A stretch of DNA of 64,000 nt from Tropicimonas aquimaris (GCF_042676185.1 NZ_JBHTJT010000008.1:372001-436000), one strand, 5' to 3'; positions 35,174 to 44,891 are shown, counted from the stretch's first letter. Translations and numbers: made by a program. Notes: generated by a model not told the origin, from the sequence alone.

Positions 35174-37108
35174 TCAGTCGACCATGCGTCCACCGGCGGG
35201 ATCGTGGGTGTCCCGGGCTTCAAGCTCATGCACCTCCAGCGCGGTCACCAGCGCCGTCTCCAGCACCTTGTTGAGCTCGCGCGCCCGGGCGAGGTAGGCG
35301 GGGTTGTCCTTCAGCGACTTCCCCGGCTCCCAGAGCGGTGCCAGCTCCCGCAGCGTCATCCGGTCATGCTTGTAGAAGGCGCGTTCGACCTCGTTGGCCT
35401 CGAACTCAGAGAAGTCCATGTTCTCGAGCACGTAGCGCGCTGCCCGGAGTGAGCTGTCGAACATCTCGCGGACGATGTCGTCGGCGCCGGCCTGGTAGAG
35501 CTCGTAGACATGCACCCGGTCATGGGCGCGGGCCACGATGTGCAGGTCGGGCCGCTGCGAGCGGGCATAGCGCACGAGCCGGGTGGTGGCGTTCTTGTCG
35601 TCGAGCGCGGCGACCAGAACCCGCGCCGTCTTGAGCCCCGCGGCATGCAGAAGCACCGGCCGCGTCGGATCGCCGTAGAACGACTTGAATCCGAAGTGCC
35701 GCATCAGCTCGATCGCCGCGAGGTCGTGGTCGAGCACGGTGCAGCGCAGTCCGGCCATCTGCACCATGCGGTTCACCACCTGGCCGAAGCGGCCGATGCC
35801 GGCGATGATTACCGGCGACTGTTCGTCGATCTCGTCGTGCTTGCGGTGCACGTCGGTGGCCGAGGTGTGCTCGCCCAGCCGGTGCGAGATGAAATCGTAG
35901 AGGATGAACAGGAGCGGCGTCAGCAGCATCGACAGGGCCACCACCAGCAGCAGGGTCTGCGCCAGCCGGTTCGGCAGCACGTTTTCCTGCAGGCAGAAGG
36001 AGATCAGCACGAAGCCGAATTCCCCGGCCTGTGCCAGTCCGAGCGTGAAGAGCCAGCGGTCGCGCTTGCGCAGCCCGAAGAGCCGCGCCAGCAGCAACAG
36101 GATTGCGCCCTTGGTCACCACCAGCAGCAGGGTCAGCCCGATCACCGTGCCGATATTGGCGAGCATGATCTCGAAATCGATCCCGGCGCCCACCGACATG
36201 AAGAAAAGGCCCAGCAGCAGCCCCTTGAAGGGTTCGATATTGGCTTCGAGTTCGTGGCGGAACTCGGAGGTCGCGAGGACGACACCGCCCAGGAAGGCGC
36301 CGAGCGCTGGCGAGAGGCCGATCAGGGTCATGATGTAGGCGATCCCGAAGACCAGCAGCAACGCCGTCGCGGTATGGATTTCGCGCAGCTTGGCCATGTC
36401 GACGAAGCGGAAGAGGCGGGGCGAGAGGTAGATGCCGCCGATGATCACCGCAGCGATGACGGCGAGAATGACCAGCGTCGCCTGCCAGCCGGCGAGGCCC
36501 TCGATCAGCGACATATGTGCCCCGTGGGCCGCGTCCGTTGCCTCCTGGCTGCCGGGGCGCTGGATCGCCCCGGTCGGGTCCAGGTGGGGCACCGCGGGCA
36601 TCGCCAGCAGCGGCAGCAGCGCCAGCATCGGGATCACCGCGATGTCCTGGGTCAGCAGCACGGAGAAGGTTGACTTGCCCCCTGGCGTCTTCATCAGGCC
36701 CTTTTCCGAGAGCGTCTGCAGCACGATAGCGGTGGAGGAGAGCGCCAGGATCAGGCCGATCGCGAGTGACATGTTGAAGGTCTCGCCCATCAGCATCGAC
36801 AGCGCGGTCACCGCGGCGGTCGTCAGGCCGATCTGCATGCCGCCCATCCCGACCAGCTTGTCGCGCATCTCCCAGAGGATTCGGGGTTCAAGCTCGAGCC
36901 CGATCAGGAACAGCATCATCACCACGCCGAATTCGGCGTAGTGGCGCAGCGCCTCGGCCTCGACCCCGGTTGAGTGGAGCAGGGGCGCGACCAGGATGCC
37001 GGCGAGCAGGTAGCCGAGCACGGAACCGAGGCCCAGTCGGGCGGCGATGGGCACACCGATGATCGCGGCGCCCAGCAGGATCGTCGCGTCATCGAAAAAG
37101 CCTTCCAT
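35174..37108 (-). CDS. CPA2-family monovalent cation:proton antiporter (KefB/KefC type)
   Basis: Membrane potassium/proton antiporter with a regulatory nucleotide domain. The ATG at 37108 follows AAAAGGA. The 644 residues begin with about 12 membrane helices (TILLGAAIIGVPIAARLGLGSVLGYLLAGILVA onward; GVVMMLFLIGLELEPRILWEMR is a family hallmark) and then a cytoplasmic TrkA-N Rossmann domain (VIIAGIGRFGQVVNRMVQMAG, about 420-440; ALDDKNATTRLVRYARSQRPDL). The tail is acidic. KefB-like in layout; no KefF/KefG ancillary gene is next to it. Confidence 0.92.
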   Translation of the reverse strand: MEGFFDDATILLGAAIIGVPIAARLGLGSVLGYLLAGILVAPLLHSTGVEAEALRHYAEFGVVMMLFLIGLELEPRILWEMRDKLVGMGGMQIGLTTAAVTALSMLMGETFNMSLAIGLILALSSTAIVLQTLSEKGLMKTPGGKSTFSVLLTQDIAVIPMLALLPLLAMPAVPHLDPTGAIQRPGSQEATDAAHGAHMSLIEGLAGWQATLVILAVIAAVIIGGIYLSPRLFRFVDMAKLREIHTATALLLVFGIAYIMTLIGLSPALGAFLGGVVLATSEFRHELEANIEPFKGLLLGLFFMSVGAGIDFEIMLANIGTVIGLTLLLVVTKGAILLLLARLFGLRKRDRWLFTLGLAQAGEFGFVLISFCLQENVLPNRLAQTLLLVVALSMLLTPLLFILYDFISHRLGEHTSATDVHRKHDEIDEQSPVIIAGIGRFGQVVNRMVQMAGLRCTVLDHDLAAIELMRHFGFKSFYGDPTRPVLLHAAGLKTARVLVAALDDKNATTRLVRYARSQRPDLHIVARAHDRVHVYELYQAGADDIVREMFDSSLRAARYVLENMDFSEFEANEVERAFYKHDRMTLRELAPLWEPGKSLKDNPAYLARARELNKVLETALVTALEVHELEARDTHDPAGGRMVD

Positions 37109-37369
37109 ATGCCTGTCCTTTTCACGCCGCGCGGGCGTCTGTTCGGCCGCTCCGCGGGCCGTGCCGACTGGCCCCACGTGCGGCGGAAGTGGTCCAGCGG
37201 GTCAGCACCGGGACCGTTGCGTTTCACGCAAAGCTTAGGGGCTGGCAGAGGATGCGCAACGGGTTTGTGGCCGAGGGCAACGCGCAAACCTTTTCGTGGA
37301 CGCCCTGGGGTTCGGCTCACGGGGGCCGCCCGCGGCGTGGCCGGGATCGCTGGCGGTGGAGAGGCCCTG

Positions 37370-40300
37370 TCAGCCCTTGGGCATCGTCAGGGTGATGTTG
37401 CGCCCGCTCTTCGAATAGAGCAGCTCGCTGGAGCCGATCGCGGCAACCCTTCCGCCGTCGAGCCTGTCGCCGACCTGCACCTTGAGGTACTTGCCGGAGG
37501 GCAGGCGGACCAGCGCGCGGCGCTGGTTCGAGGTGCCGTAGACGCCGATCAGCGAGACCTTGTTCAGGGCCAGCGCGTTCTTCACCGTCGCCTGCTTGGC
37601 AACGGCAGCATTGATCGGGCCGGTGGGCTTGGCCTTGTTGCGGTTGGGCACCGCCGGGCCGGTGGCGCGGGCCGCGGAGGCGGCCGCCGCGGCTTCGGCG
37701 GCTTCCTCGGCGCGGGCGGCGGCCGCGGCCTGGGCGCGCGCCTCTGCCTCGGCGCGGGCCTTGGCAGCCGCTTCGGCCTGGGCGCGGGCCTGGGCCTGCG
37801 ACTGGGCCAGCGCCGCCTGTTGGGTCTCCAAGACACGCGCCGCCTCGGCTTCCATGACGGCCACGTCCGCGGCTTCCTGCAGCCGCTGCGCTTCGGCCTC
37901 GGCAACGCGCTGCGCACGGTCGGCGATCTGAGCGATGTTGGCCGGCCGCAGGCGCGGGATCGGCGAGGCGGGAATGGCGCGTCGCGTGGCCGTGGCGAGG
38001 TCGGCGGCGAGCGCGGCCTCCTCGGGCGAAAGCTCGGCTCCGGTGTCGTCGGGCTCGCCTTCGGCATCGGCGAGTTCCTCGAGCGTCGCGGCGTCGGCGG
38101 CGGCCAGGCGCAGCACTTCGTCGAGCTGCTCGGCTTCCTGCTGCTCCGAAACCGGGCGGCGGAGCGGGCGGACCTCGGCGAGTTCGGACAGGGTGCGGCC
38201 GCCGAGCGTGGCGCGTTCGGTGGTTTCCTCCAGGTCGCCGGGCCGGCCGCGCGGACGGAAGCCGGCAAGCGGGTCGTCGGCATCGGCCGTGGCCACCTCG
38301 GCGGGCGCATCCAGCGGCGCCACCCGCTTCGGCGGGACGATGAAGGGACGGCCGGAGCGGATCAGGACGCCACCGGGCGAGATCACGCCTTCCTCGGTCG
38401 GCACCACCAGCCCGTTCTCGTCGAAGCTGCGCTCGTCGTCGGGGTGGCGCGGTGCGACGGGCAGGCGGGGCCGGGTCTCCGGGAGAGCTGCGAGATCGGG
38501 CAGGGCGAACGCGTCCTTATCGATCCGGTTGGGGTCGATCGAGGCGATCTCGAGGTTCTCGAGGTCGTCTTCCTGCGGCAGGTATCCCTGTTCCGGCGCG
38601 CGCTGCCAGATGCCGGTAGAGGCATAGATCGCGCGCGTGGTCAGCGGATCGTCCGTGGCGCCCTCGGCCGGTGCGGTCCCGGCGGGCGTGTCGGTCAGAA
38701 GTGCCAGCGTGTCGGCGACGGTGGGCGAGGTTGTGGCCTCTGCCGGCGCGCCGACGGTTTCGGTGGTGACTGCCGCGGAGAGGTCGTCGACCAGGGGTTC
38801 GGCGGGGATGTCGGCCTCGGCTTCCGCGAGGTCCGGCTGTTGCGGCTCCTCCGTCACGGGGGCCGCATCCGGGGCGGGGGCGGCGAGCGTGGCTGTCTCC
38901 TGCTCCGCGGGCTGGCCGGGCTGCAGGGCAGTGCTGTCGGTGGCCTCCGGCGCGATGTCGGGTGTTTCGGGCTCGATCAGCGGCGCCGGGGTGCTGTCGG
39001 CGAGCTGCATGGAGGGGGTGTCGTCGGAGCCATCGAGCACCTGCGCCCAGAGCCCCGCGAGGCCGAGCAGAACCACCGCGCCGATCGCGACGCCGACCAG
39101 CAGGCGCGCCTTGCGCTTGCGGGCCGGCTGCTGCGCGCCGAAGACGCTGAGATCGTCCCTGCCTGTGCGGGCCTTGGCCGGGCTGCGCGGCGGCGCGGCG
39201 GGGGATTTGGCGGGCGCGCGGCTGGCAGCGGCCGAGCCGGCGATGCTGGCGGCGATGCCTGCGGCGCTCTTGGGGGCGTCCGATCGGGCCGGCTTGGGGC
39301 CTGCCGCAGGCTTGGCGCCGCGAGGCGGAGCCGCCAGCGGGGGCTTCGCTGCCTGCGTGCGGATCGAGGCGAAAGTCGGTGGCGGGGCGAGGTCGTCGTC
39401 CTCGTCCTCGACTTCGCCCTCGTCGTCGGGGGCCTTTGCCGCTGCGGGCGGCTCGGCTTCGTCTGCCGGAACCTTGGCCTCCGCGGACGGCTCGGCTTCG
39501 CCCGTCGGAGCTTCGGCCTCCGCGACGGGTGCATCCGCGTCCTCGACCTCGATCATCGGGGCGGGAATGTCCTCTTCGGCGGTGATCTCTTCGGGCTGGT
39601 CCTCGAGCGTCTCGGCTGTCTCGACGGGGGGCGGCGCCTCGGCGCGGGCGGGTTCGGCGACGTCGTCCGGCGTGTCCGCGTCGAGGATTTCCTCGTACGG
39701 GGCCTCGTCCGCCTCCGCCTCTTCGGGTTGCGCCTCGGTGTCCTCGCTGAAGAGGTCTCCGACCGCGGCATCGGCGGTAACGTCCTCCGCCGCCTCCGGC
39801 TCGACCTCCACCTCAGAGGCCGTTTCCGGCTCCGGAGCGGCGGCGGGGTTTTCTGGCTCGTCCGGCAGGATCGGCTCGTCGGCAGGCTCTTCGGGGCCCT
39901 CGGCCTCCGCGACGGGCATGTCGTCCTCGACCGGTGCTTCCGGGAGGTGACGGTGCTCCGGCTCCGGAGTCTCGCCCAATGGCAACCATTGTGCGGCCTG
40001 GCCGGTCGCGCCGAAGAAGGCGGCGTCGGGGAAATCCTCGTCGGATGGCTCGGCGTTGAAGGAGACCGGGTTGAACCGGTGCAGGCTGGCGAAATCCTCG
40101 GCTTCCTCGAGGGTTTCACGGGCGACGGCGGCGATCCAGAGCCGCCCGCCCTGGACCTTGCAGTCATAGACCAGCTCGTCCAGCTCGTAGGGCGTGGCGC
40201 CGATCAGCGCCTCGGCCGCGCGGACGCGAGGCTCGGCGCCGGGCTCGTCGGGCAGAACCTTGTAGAGAACCTGCGAATTGGGCAGCACCAGCGCCGTGGC

Positions 40301-40477
40301 GAAGGGCTCCTCGCCGGCGGCACTTTCGCCAAGCGCGCGCAGATCCGCCAGCCGGGCCGCGAATTCGGGGTCTTCAAGCGACACGCTGCCAAGCATGTGC
40401 GCGGAAACACCCGATGGATCGCTCTGGTAAAGCGATATTCCCTCTGGGCTCAAAGTCAGGGCGAAGGTCGGGGTCAT
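37370..40477 (-). CDS. Very large mosaic protein: GspL/PilM-like N-terminus, one membrane helix, PilP/GspC-like C-terminus
   Basis: A 1035-residue protein from ATG 40477 (AGG before it). Residues about 1-140 (TPTFALTLSPEGISLYQ, AEALIGATPYELDELVYDCKV) resemble the actin-like cytoplasmic half of GspL/PilM. About 150-450 is an acidic Ala/Glu/Pro-rich linker. A membrane helix follows a basic patch (RKRKARLLVGVAIGAVVLLG, about 452-471). Next is a long disordered periplasmic part, with an alanine-rich coiled coil around 900-950, and a final domain (VSLIGVYGTSNQRRALVRLP, GKYLKVQVGDRLDGGRVAAI) like the PilP or GspC homology region that contacts a secretin. These resemblances are my inference. No other pilus or type II secretion genes are nearby. 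Confidence 0.75.
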   Translation of the reverse strand: MTPTFALTLSPEGISLYQSDPSGVSAHMLGSVSLEDPEFAARLADLRALGESAAGEEPFATALVLPNSQVLYKVLPDEPGAEPRVRAAEALIGATPYELDELVYDCKVQGGRLWIAAVARETLEEAEDFASLHRFNPVSFNAEPSDEDFPDAAFFGATGQAAQWLPLGETPEPEHRHLPEAPVEDDMPVAEAEGPEEPADEPILPDEPENPAAAPEPETASEVEVEPEAAEDVTADAAVGDLFSEDTEAQPEEAEADEAPYEEILDADTPDDVAEPARAEAPPPVETAETLEDQPEEITAEEDIPAPMIEVEDADAPVAEAEAPTGEAEPSAEAKVPADEAEPPAAAKAPDDEGEVEDEDDDLAPPPTFASIRTQAAKPPLAAPPRGAKPAAGPKPARSDAPKSAAGIAASIAGSAAASRAPAKSPAAPPRSPAKARTGRDDLSVFGAQQPARKRKARLLVGVAIGAVVLLGLAGLWAQVLDGSDDTPSMQLADSTPAPLIEPETPDIAPEATDSTALQPGQPAEQETATLAAPAPDAAPVTEEPQQPDLAEAEADIPAEPLVDDLSAAVTTETVGAPAEATTSPTVADTLALLTDTPAGTAPAEGATDDPLTTRAIYASTGIWQRAPEQGYLPQEDDLENLEIASIDPNRIDKDAFALPDLAALPETRPRLPVAPRHPDDERSFDENGLVVPTEEGVISPGGVLIRSGRPFIVPPKRVAPLDAPAEVATADADDPLAGFRPRGRPGDLEETTERATLGGRTLSELAEVRPLRRPVSEQQEAEQLDEVLRLAAADAATLEELADAEGEPDDTGAELSPEEAALAADLATATRRAIPASPIPRLRPANIAQIADRAQRVAEAEAQRLQEAADVAVMEAEAARVLETQQAALAQSQAQARAQAEAAAKARAEAEARAQAAAAARAEEAAEAAAAASAARATGPAVPNRNKAKPTGPINAAVAKQATVKNALALNKVSLIGVYGTSNQRRALVRLPSGKYLKVQVGDRLDGGRVAAIGSSELLYSKSGRNITLTMPKG

Positions 40478-40641
40478 CACACCTATCTGGAGTGGGATCG
40501 GACTACAGCGCAACCCGATTGCTGCCGTGACGTATTTCTATAGCAGCTTTTTGCTGAAAGAAACAGGATTGCGGCCAAGGATCCGCCCGTGAGCCGCGTC
40601 CTATAGGAACTGACATGAAACGCACGACCAGGAGCGGAAGA

Positions 40642-41376
40642 ATGAGATTGAGAGGTTTTGGCGGGCAGGCGCTGGCGATCGGCATGGGTCTGGCGCTGGC
40701 GGCAGGCAGCGCGTTGGCGCAGGCATCCGAGCCGGGGCCGGTGCCGCAGATCATGGTGAGCGGCGAGGGCCGGGCGACGGCGGCGCCGGACATGGCGACG
40801 CTGCAGCTTGGCGTGACGGCCAGCGACCCGGAGGCGGCGGCCGCGGTGCGGGCGATGAGCGCGCGCATGGCCGAGGTGATGGATCGTCTCGCGGCGGCGG
40901 GGATCGCGCCGCGTGACATGCAGACCAGCGGGCTGTCGGTGCACCCGAGGTGGGACAATCGCGGTCCATCCGAGGGTGGCGCGCCGAGGGTGGAGTCCTT
41001 CGAGGCGAGCACGGAGGTCACCGTCCGGCTGCGCGACCTCGACGGGCTGGGGCAACTGCTCGACGCAGTGGCGCAGGACGGGGCGAACCTGTTTCACGGG
41101 CTCAGCTTCGGCCTGCAGGAGCCGGGCGCGTTGCAGGACCAGGCGCGCAAGGACGCGGTGGCTGACGCTCTCCGCAAGGCGGCGCTTTATGCCGAGGCGG
41201 CCGGGGTCGAACTCGGGCCGATCCTGCGCATCGAAGAGGCCGGTGGCGCGGTGGAACCGCGCATGATGCGTGCGGAGGCGAGCGGCTTTGCCGATGCCGC
41301 GGTGCCTGTGGCCTCCGGCGAGGTCGCGCTGAACGCCGGGGTGACGATCACCTTCGCCCTGTCGGCCCATCCGTGA
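40642..41376 (+). CDS. SIMPL-domain (DUF541) periplasmic protein
   Basis: Exported 244-residue protein with a signal peptide (MRLRGFGGQALAIGMGLALA, cleavage after ALA before QASEP) and a SIMPL domain (QIMVSGEGRATAAPDMATLQLGV; DMQTSGLSVHPRW; AVAQDGANLFHGLSFGLQEPG; ARKDAVADALRKAALYAEAAGVELGPIL). Related proteins have been linked to stress or outer-membrane functions, but no activity is settled. The start at 40642 has AGGAG 7 nt before it; an in-frame ATG at 40615 is an alternative that would lengthen the n-region. Divergent from the large mosaic protein. Confidence 0.88.
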   Translation: MRLRGFGGQALAIGMGLALAAGSALAQASEPGPVPQIMVSGEGRATAAPDMATLQLGVTASDPEAAAAVRAMSARMAEVMDRLAAAGIAPRDMQTSGLSVHPRWDNRGPSEGGAPRVESFEASTEVTVRLRDLDGLGQLLDAVAQDGANLFHGLSFGLQEPGALQDQARKDAVADALRKAALYAEAAGVELGPILRIEEAGGAVEPRMMRAEASGFADAAVPVASGEVALNAGVTITFALSAHP

Positions 41377-41472
41377 CAATCCGGGCGGCAATCGTCGGAT
41401 TGTCGCCCAAACCTTGCCATCTTCGCGCGCGATCCTGATCCGGGTTCAAATGAATTTCAGGATGGATTCGCG

Positions 41473-42699
41473 ATGGATGGACGGCTCCTGCTGGTGGCCT
41501 GCGTGGGCATTCTCGGCGGTGCCTGGCTGCTGGGCACGGAAGAGATCACGCTGGGAAACAGCGGCGGTCCGAGCGCGCGGGTTGAGGCCAGCTCACAGGT
41601 TATCGACCTGCGCCACAACGAGATCCGCCAGACGCTGCTCCGCGAGGGCTACGACCTCGACGACCCGGCGAGCTTCGTGCGTCAGCGGGACGGCATCCGG
41701 GTCGTCGGCGGGCCGGTCGCGGCGACGGAGCACGGCGGCCCTGTCTTCATAGAGAGCGTCATGGCGGGCTATCACCGCCCCGTGGTTTCCGAAGCGCCCG
41801 GCAAGGTCACCGAGGCTCGGGCGATCGAGGATTGCCGCTTCTCCGCCCCGGCGGCGAGCGCGCGGGTAGCCAATGTCTTTTCCAACGCCTCGCTGCACGG
41901 CGCGTCCTTCTACGCTTTCGACTTGGCGGAGCTCGACCCTCTGGCGCTGCGGTACATCGAGACGCGGAACGAGCAGGGCGAGACGGCGCCTTCGGGCATT
42001 TCCTCGATCGCCGCCAAGATCGCCGAGAAGGCGACAGAGATGCAGTCCATGCCGAGCCTGACCAAGTCCGGCGGATTTCAATACAAGGTAACCGAGGTCG
42101 TGGTGACCGAGACGGAGATGCCGGTGCATCTGGTGCTGCAGGCCGGCGCGGGGCGCGTGTTGTGGAACCTGCATCTCGCGGAGGGTGCAGAGGTGAGTGG
42201 TATTTCGTTGCTCGGCGGGCATCTGCCGGCGGTGGCCAACGTTCCGAAGCGTGTTCCAGTAGAGGTGCTGGACGATGCGGGGCTCGCGGCCTGCGGCGTG
42301 ACGCGGGTGCGCCTGCCGCTGGCCAGCGATCCGATCTTTGCCGCCGTCGACGAGGGCGCGCTGACGCTCGATCGGGCGCGGGCCGGGCTGGAGGACATGC
42401 GGCAGCAGGCGGAGGCCTGGAACGGCTGGTTCGAGGGGCAGTTCGGCCTGCGCTCGGACCAGAGCCGGATAGGCTATGAAGAAGCCGCGATCATGGCCGT
42501 GGTCGGCCCCTTGCCCGAAACGCCCGACGCGCGCGTGGTGCATCACACCCTGCGCCGGGCCCCGGTGGCGATGGCGCCGGCGGAGGAGGTCTTTGCCAAG
42601 GATCCGGGCGCGGCTGAGAACCGGGTGGCCAAACTGTCGATCGAGCGGGTCGAGGCCCTGACAGCACAGGCCGCGTCTCTGACCGGCACGACGAACTGA
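41473..42699 (+). CDS. Unknown exported protein, 408 aa
   Basis: Not recognised. The N-terminus MDGRLLLVACVGILGGAWLL is a signal anchor or short signal peptide. The body alternates beta-type segments with a helical linker (IAAKIAEKATEMQSMPSLTKSG), and a region YKVTEVVVTETEMPVHLVLQAGAGRVLWNLHLAEGAEVSGISLLGG that suggests a beta-sandwich. Two cysteines (EDCRFSAP, LAACGVTRV) may form a disulphide. It is followed after 11 nt by another exported protein gene, so the two likely work together in the periplasm. Confidence 0.75.
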   Translation: MDGRLLLVACVGILGGAWLLGTEEITLGNSGGPSARVEASSQVIDLRHNEIRQTLLREGYDLDDPASFVRQRDGIRVVGGPVAATEHGGPVFIESVMAGYHRPVVSEAPGKVTEARAIEDCRFSAPAASARVANVFSNASLHGASFYAFDLAELDPLALRYIETRNEQGETAPSGISSIAAKIAEKATEMQSMPSLTKSGGFQYKVTEVVVTETEMPVHLVLQAGAGRVLWNLHLAEGAEVSGISLLGGHLPAVANVPKRVPVEVLDDAGLAACGVTRVRLPLASDPIFAAVDEGALTLDRARAGLEDMRQQAEAWNGWFEGQFGLRSDQSRIGYEEAAIMAVVGPLPETPDARVVHHTLRRAPVAMAPAEEVFAKDPGAAENRVAKLSIERVEALTAQAASLTGTTN

Positions 42700-42710
42700 G
42701 GGAGGACGGG

Positions 42711-43325
42711 ATGCGGGCCTATCTGATGTATGTTTTGCGGCGGGCGCTCTTCGTCCTTTGCTGTCTCGGCACCGGGCTGCTGGGCTGGCCCGGTCTGGTC
42801 GGGGCGCAGGAGAGCCTGCTCAACTCCGGGCGGATCGACACCTCCGGCGCGCGCCGGATCACCGTGACGCCCGCGGCGCCCGCGGCCACGGAGACGGAGA
42901 GCGGCGGTATCGGCGGGATGGTCTCGGGGTTTCTCGGGCGTTTCCTTGGGGACGACACCCTGCCGGTGGACGCGGGCGTTCCGGAGATCGAGGCCGGGGC
43001 TCTGGAGGCGCTCGGCGAGGGCGGGCTGGACCCGGCGGCCGCGATGGACCTCGCCACGGCGCTGCGGGATCTGCCGGAGAACCTGGCGCTGATCGAAGAG
43101 GAGCGCGACAAGGCGCTGGAGCGCGCCTCGGCCTTCGGGGCGATGATGTACGAGATGAACAAGGCGGAGGGCGACGAGGCCCGCGCCGCGCGGGAACAGG
43201 CCGAGGCCGCCACGGCGGCCCGCCCCCGGACCGAGGGCGAGCGGCTCTTTGCGGAGTTCGGGTGGCACCCCGGGGCCGAGACGCCCTACGAGGTGAGCCG
43301 GGCGGCGCTGGCGGCGCGGCCCTGA
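42711..43325 (+). CDS. Unknown exported protein, 204 aa
   Basis: Not recognised. GGGAGGA precedes the ATG. It has a long signal peptide (basic start RAYLMYVLRRALF, hydrophobic VLCCLGTGLLGWPGLVGA, cleavage before QES), a Gly-rich middle (GGIGGMVSGFLGRFLGDD) and a helical, glutamate/arginine-rich part (ENLALIEEERDKALERASAFGAMMYEMNKAEGDEARAAREQAEAA) likely to be a coiled coil. It forms a pair with the preceding gene. Confidence 0.72.
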   Translation: MRAYLMYVLRRALFVLCCLGTGLLGWPGLVGAQESLLNSGRIDTSGARRITVTPAAPAATETESGGIGGMVSGFLGRFLGDDTLPVDAGVPEIEAGALEALGEGGLDPAAAMDLATALRDLPENLALIEEERDKALERASAFGAMMYEMNKAEGDEARAAREQAEAATAARPRTEGERLFAEFGWHPGAETPYEVSRAALAARP

Positions 43326-43364
43326 GGCCGGTCGCCCGGGGCGCGTGGCCCCGGGCCCGTCAGG

Positions 43365-44657
43365 TCAGGCGGTGGCCTTGGTCAGCGCCTGGTCGAGATC
43401 CGCGATCAGGTCGTCCGCATCCTCGATGCCGATGGACAGCCGCACCATGTTGGGCGCGGCGCCTGCGGCCTCCTGCTGCTCCGGCGAGAGCTGGCGGTGG
43501 GTGGTGGAGGCGGAGTGGATGATCAGCGAACGCGCGTCGCCCAGGTTGGCGACGTGGCTGAAGAGCTCCAGCGAATCCACCAGCTTAACGCAGGCGTCGT
43601 AGCCACCCTTGATCGCCACGGTGAACAGCGCGCCCGCGCCCTTCGGACAGACCGTCGACACCCGGTGGTGATAGGGCGAGGAGGGCAGGCCAGCATAGGT
43701 GACCTTCTCGATGCGGGGATCGGCTTCCAACCATTGGGCCACCTTCATCGCGTTGGCGACGTGTTTCTGCATCCGCAGCGACAGGGTCTCGATCCCCATC
43801 AGCGTGTAATGCGCGCCCTGCGGGTTCATCGTCATGCCAAGGTCGCGCAGGCCGACGGCGATGGAGTGGAAGGTGAAGGCCATCGCGCCGAGCGCCGGGT
43901 GGAAGGCGAGGCCATGGTAGGCGGGCTCGGGTTGGCTGAGCGAGGGGAACTTGTCGGAGGCCGACCAGTCGAACTTGCCCGAATCCACCACGCAGCCACC
44001 GGTGACGGTGCCGTTGCCGGTCAGGTACTTGGTCGTCGAATGCACCACCAGCGTCGCGCCGAGCGCGATCGGGTTGCACAGATAGGGCGTGGCCGAGGTG
44101 TTGTCGACGATCAGCGGGATGCCGGCCGCGTCGGCGATCTTGGCCATCGCCGGGATGTCGGTGATGTAGCCGCCTGGGTTCGCGATGGATTCGCAGAATA
44201 TGGCGCGGGTGTTCTCGTCGATGGCGGCGCGAACGGCGTCCTCGTCATCCATGTCGACGAAGGTGCAGGACCAGCCAAAGCGTTTGATGGTCTGGGTGAA
44301 CTGGGTGATCGTGCCGCCGTAGAGCTTGGTCGAGGCGACGATGTTGAGCCCTGGTCCCATCAGCGGGAACAGTGCCATGATCTGCGCCGCGTGGCCCGAG
44401 GAGCAGCAGATCGCGCCGGCGCCGCCTTCGAGGTGGCAGATCCGCTCGGCCAGCGCCGAGACGGTGGGGTTGGTCAGCCGCGAATAGATGTAGCCCACTT
44501 CCTGCAGGTTGAAGAGCGCGGCGGCGTGTTCGGCATCGCGGAACACATAGGCCGTGGTCTGGTAGATCGGCACCTGGCGGGCGCCGGTTGCCGGGTCGGG
44601 CGCGGCGCCCGCGTGGATCTGGAGAGTGTCGAAGCCAAGCTGGCGGCCTTCGGTCAT
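43365..44657 (-). CDS. metY: O-acetylhomoserine aminocarboxypropyltransferase (PLP sulfhydrylase)
   Basis: Uses sulphide and O-acetylhomoserine to make homocysteine in methionine synthesis. The ATG at 44657 follows GGGAGGA; the 430 residues start LGFDTLQIHAGAAPDPATGARQVPIYQTTAYVF, have SRLTNPTVSALAERICHLEGGAGA, and the PLP lysine in VVHSTTKYLTGNG (about 207-219). These fit MetY; MetZ and methionine gamma-lyase are close relatives, but the length and LYGGTITQFTQTIKRFGWSCTFVD favour MetY. It carries a good promoter but no SAM riboswitch that I could see. Confidence 0.92.
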   Translation of the reverse strand: MTEGRQLGFDTLQIHAGAAPDPATGARQVPIYQTTAYVFRDAEHAAALFNLQEVGYIYSRLTNPTVSALAERICHLEGGAGAICCSSGHAAQIMALFPLMGPGLNIVASTKLYGGTITQFTQTIKRFGWSCTFVDMDDEDAVRAAIDENTRAIFCESIANPGGYITDIPAMAKIADAAGIPLIVDNTSATPYLCNPIALGATLVVHSTTKYLTGNGTVTGGCVVDSGKFDWSASDKFPSLSQPEPAYHGLAFHPALGAMAFTFHSIAVGLRDLGMTMNPQGAHYTLMGIETLSLRMQKHVANAMKVAQWLEADPRIEKVTYAGLPSSPYHHRVSTVCPKGAGALFTVAIKGGYDACVKLVDSLELFSHVANLGDARSLIIHSASTTHRQLSPEQQEAAGAAPNMVRLSIGIEDADDLIADLDQALTKATA

Positions 44658-44697
44658 GGGGCTGTCCTCCCGTTGGGTTCCCTGCGATGTGGCGCGC

Positions 44698-44726
44698 ACA
44701 CTAGGCGATGCCCGTGGCGGGAGCAA
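44698..44726 (-). promoter_or_regulatory. Candidate metY promoter
   Basis: On the minus strand TTGCTC (44726-44721), a 17-nt spacer and TAGTGT (44703-44698) lie about 41 nt upstream of the metY ATG, predicting a short leader. The rest of the gap to the cytochrome gene shows no gene. Confidence 0.55.
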
Positions 44727-44891
44727 CGGGGGCGACGCGGGCGGGGGCCGGCAAGTCCGTGTTTTGAATGCTGAAAATGGAATGTGTTTTCGCCGATTGC
44801 ACGGGGGCGACGGGTCGCAGGGCGAAATCCGGCAATCGTGACGTGGGGGGAGTGTGTTAAGGTGGGGATGCGAACAGAACTGGGGGACATC

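Noticed and set aside
36974..40543. An 1189-codon open frame on the plus strand opposite the large mosaic protein
   Set aside because: It mirrors the Ala/Glu/Pro-rich minus-strand gene; its Gly/Arg-rich translation has no domain, while the minus strand has a proper start, a membrane helix and a folded C-terminus.
44658..44891. SAM-II riboswitch upstream of metY
   Set aside because: The short pseudoknot consensus is not present, and the predicted leader from the candidate promoter is only about 34 nt, too short to hold it.
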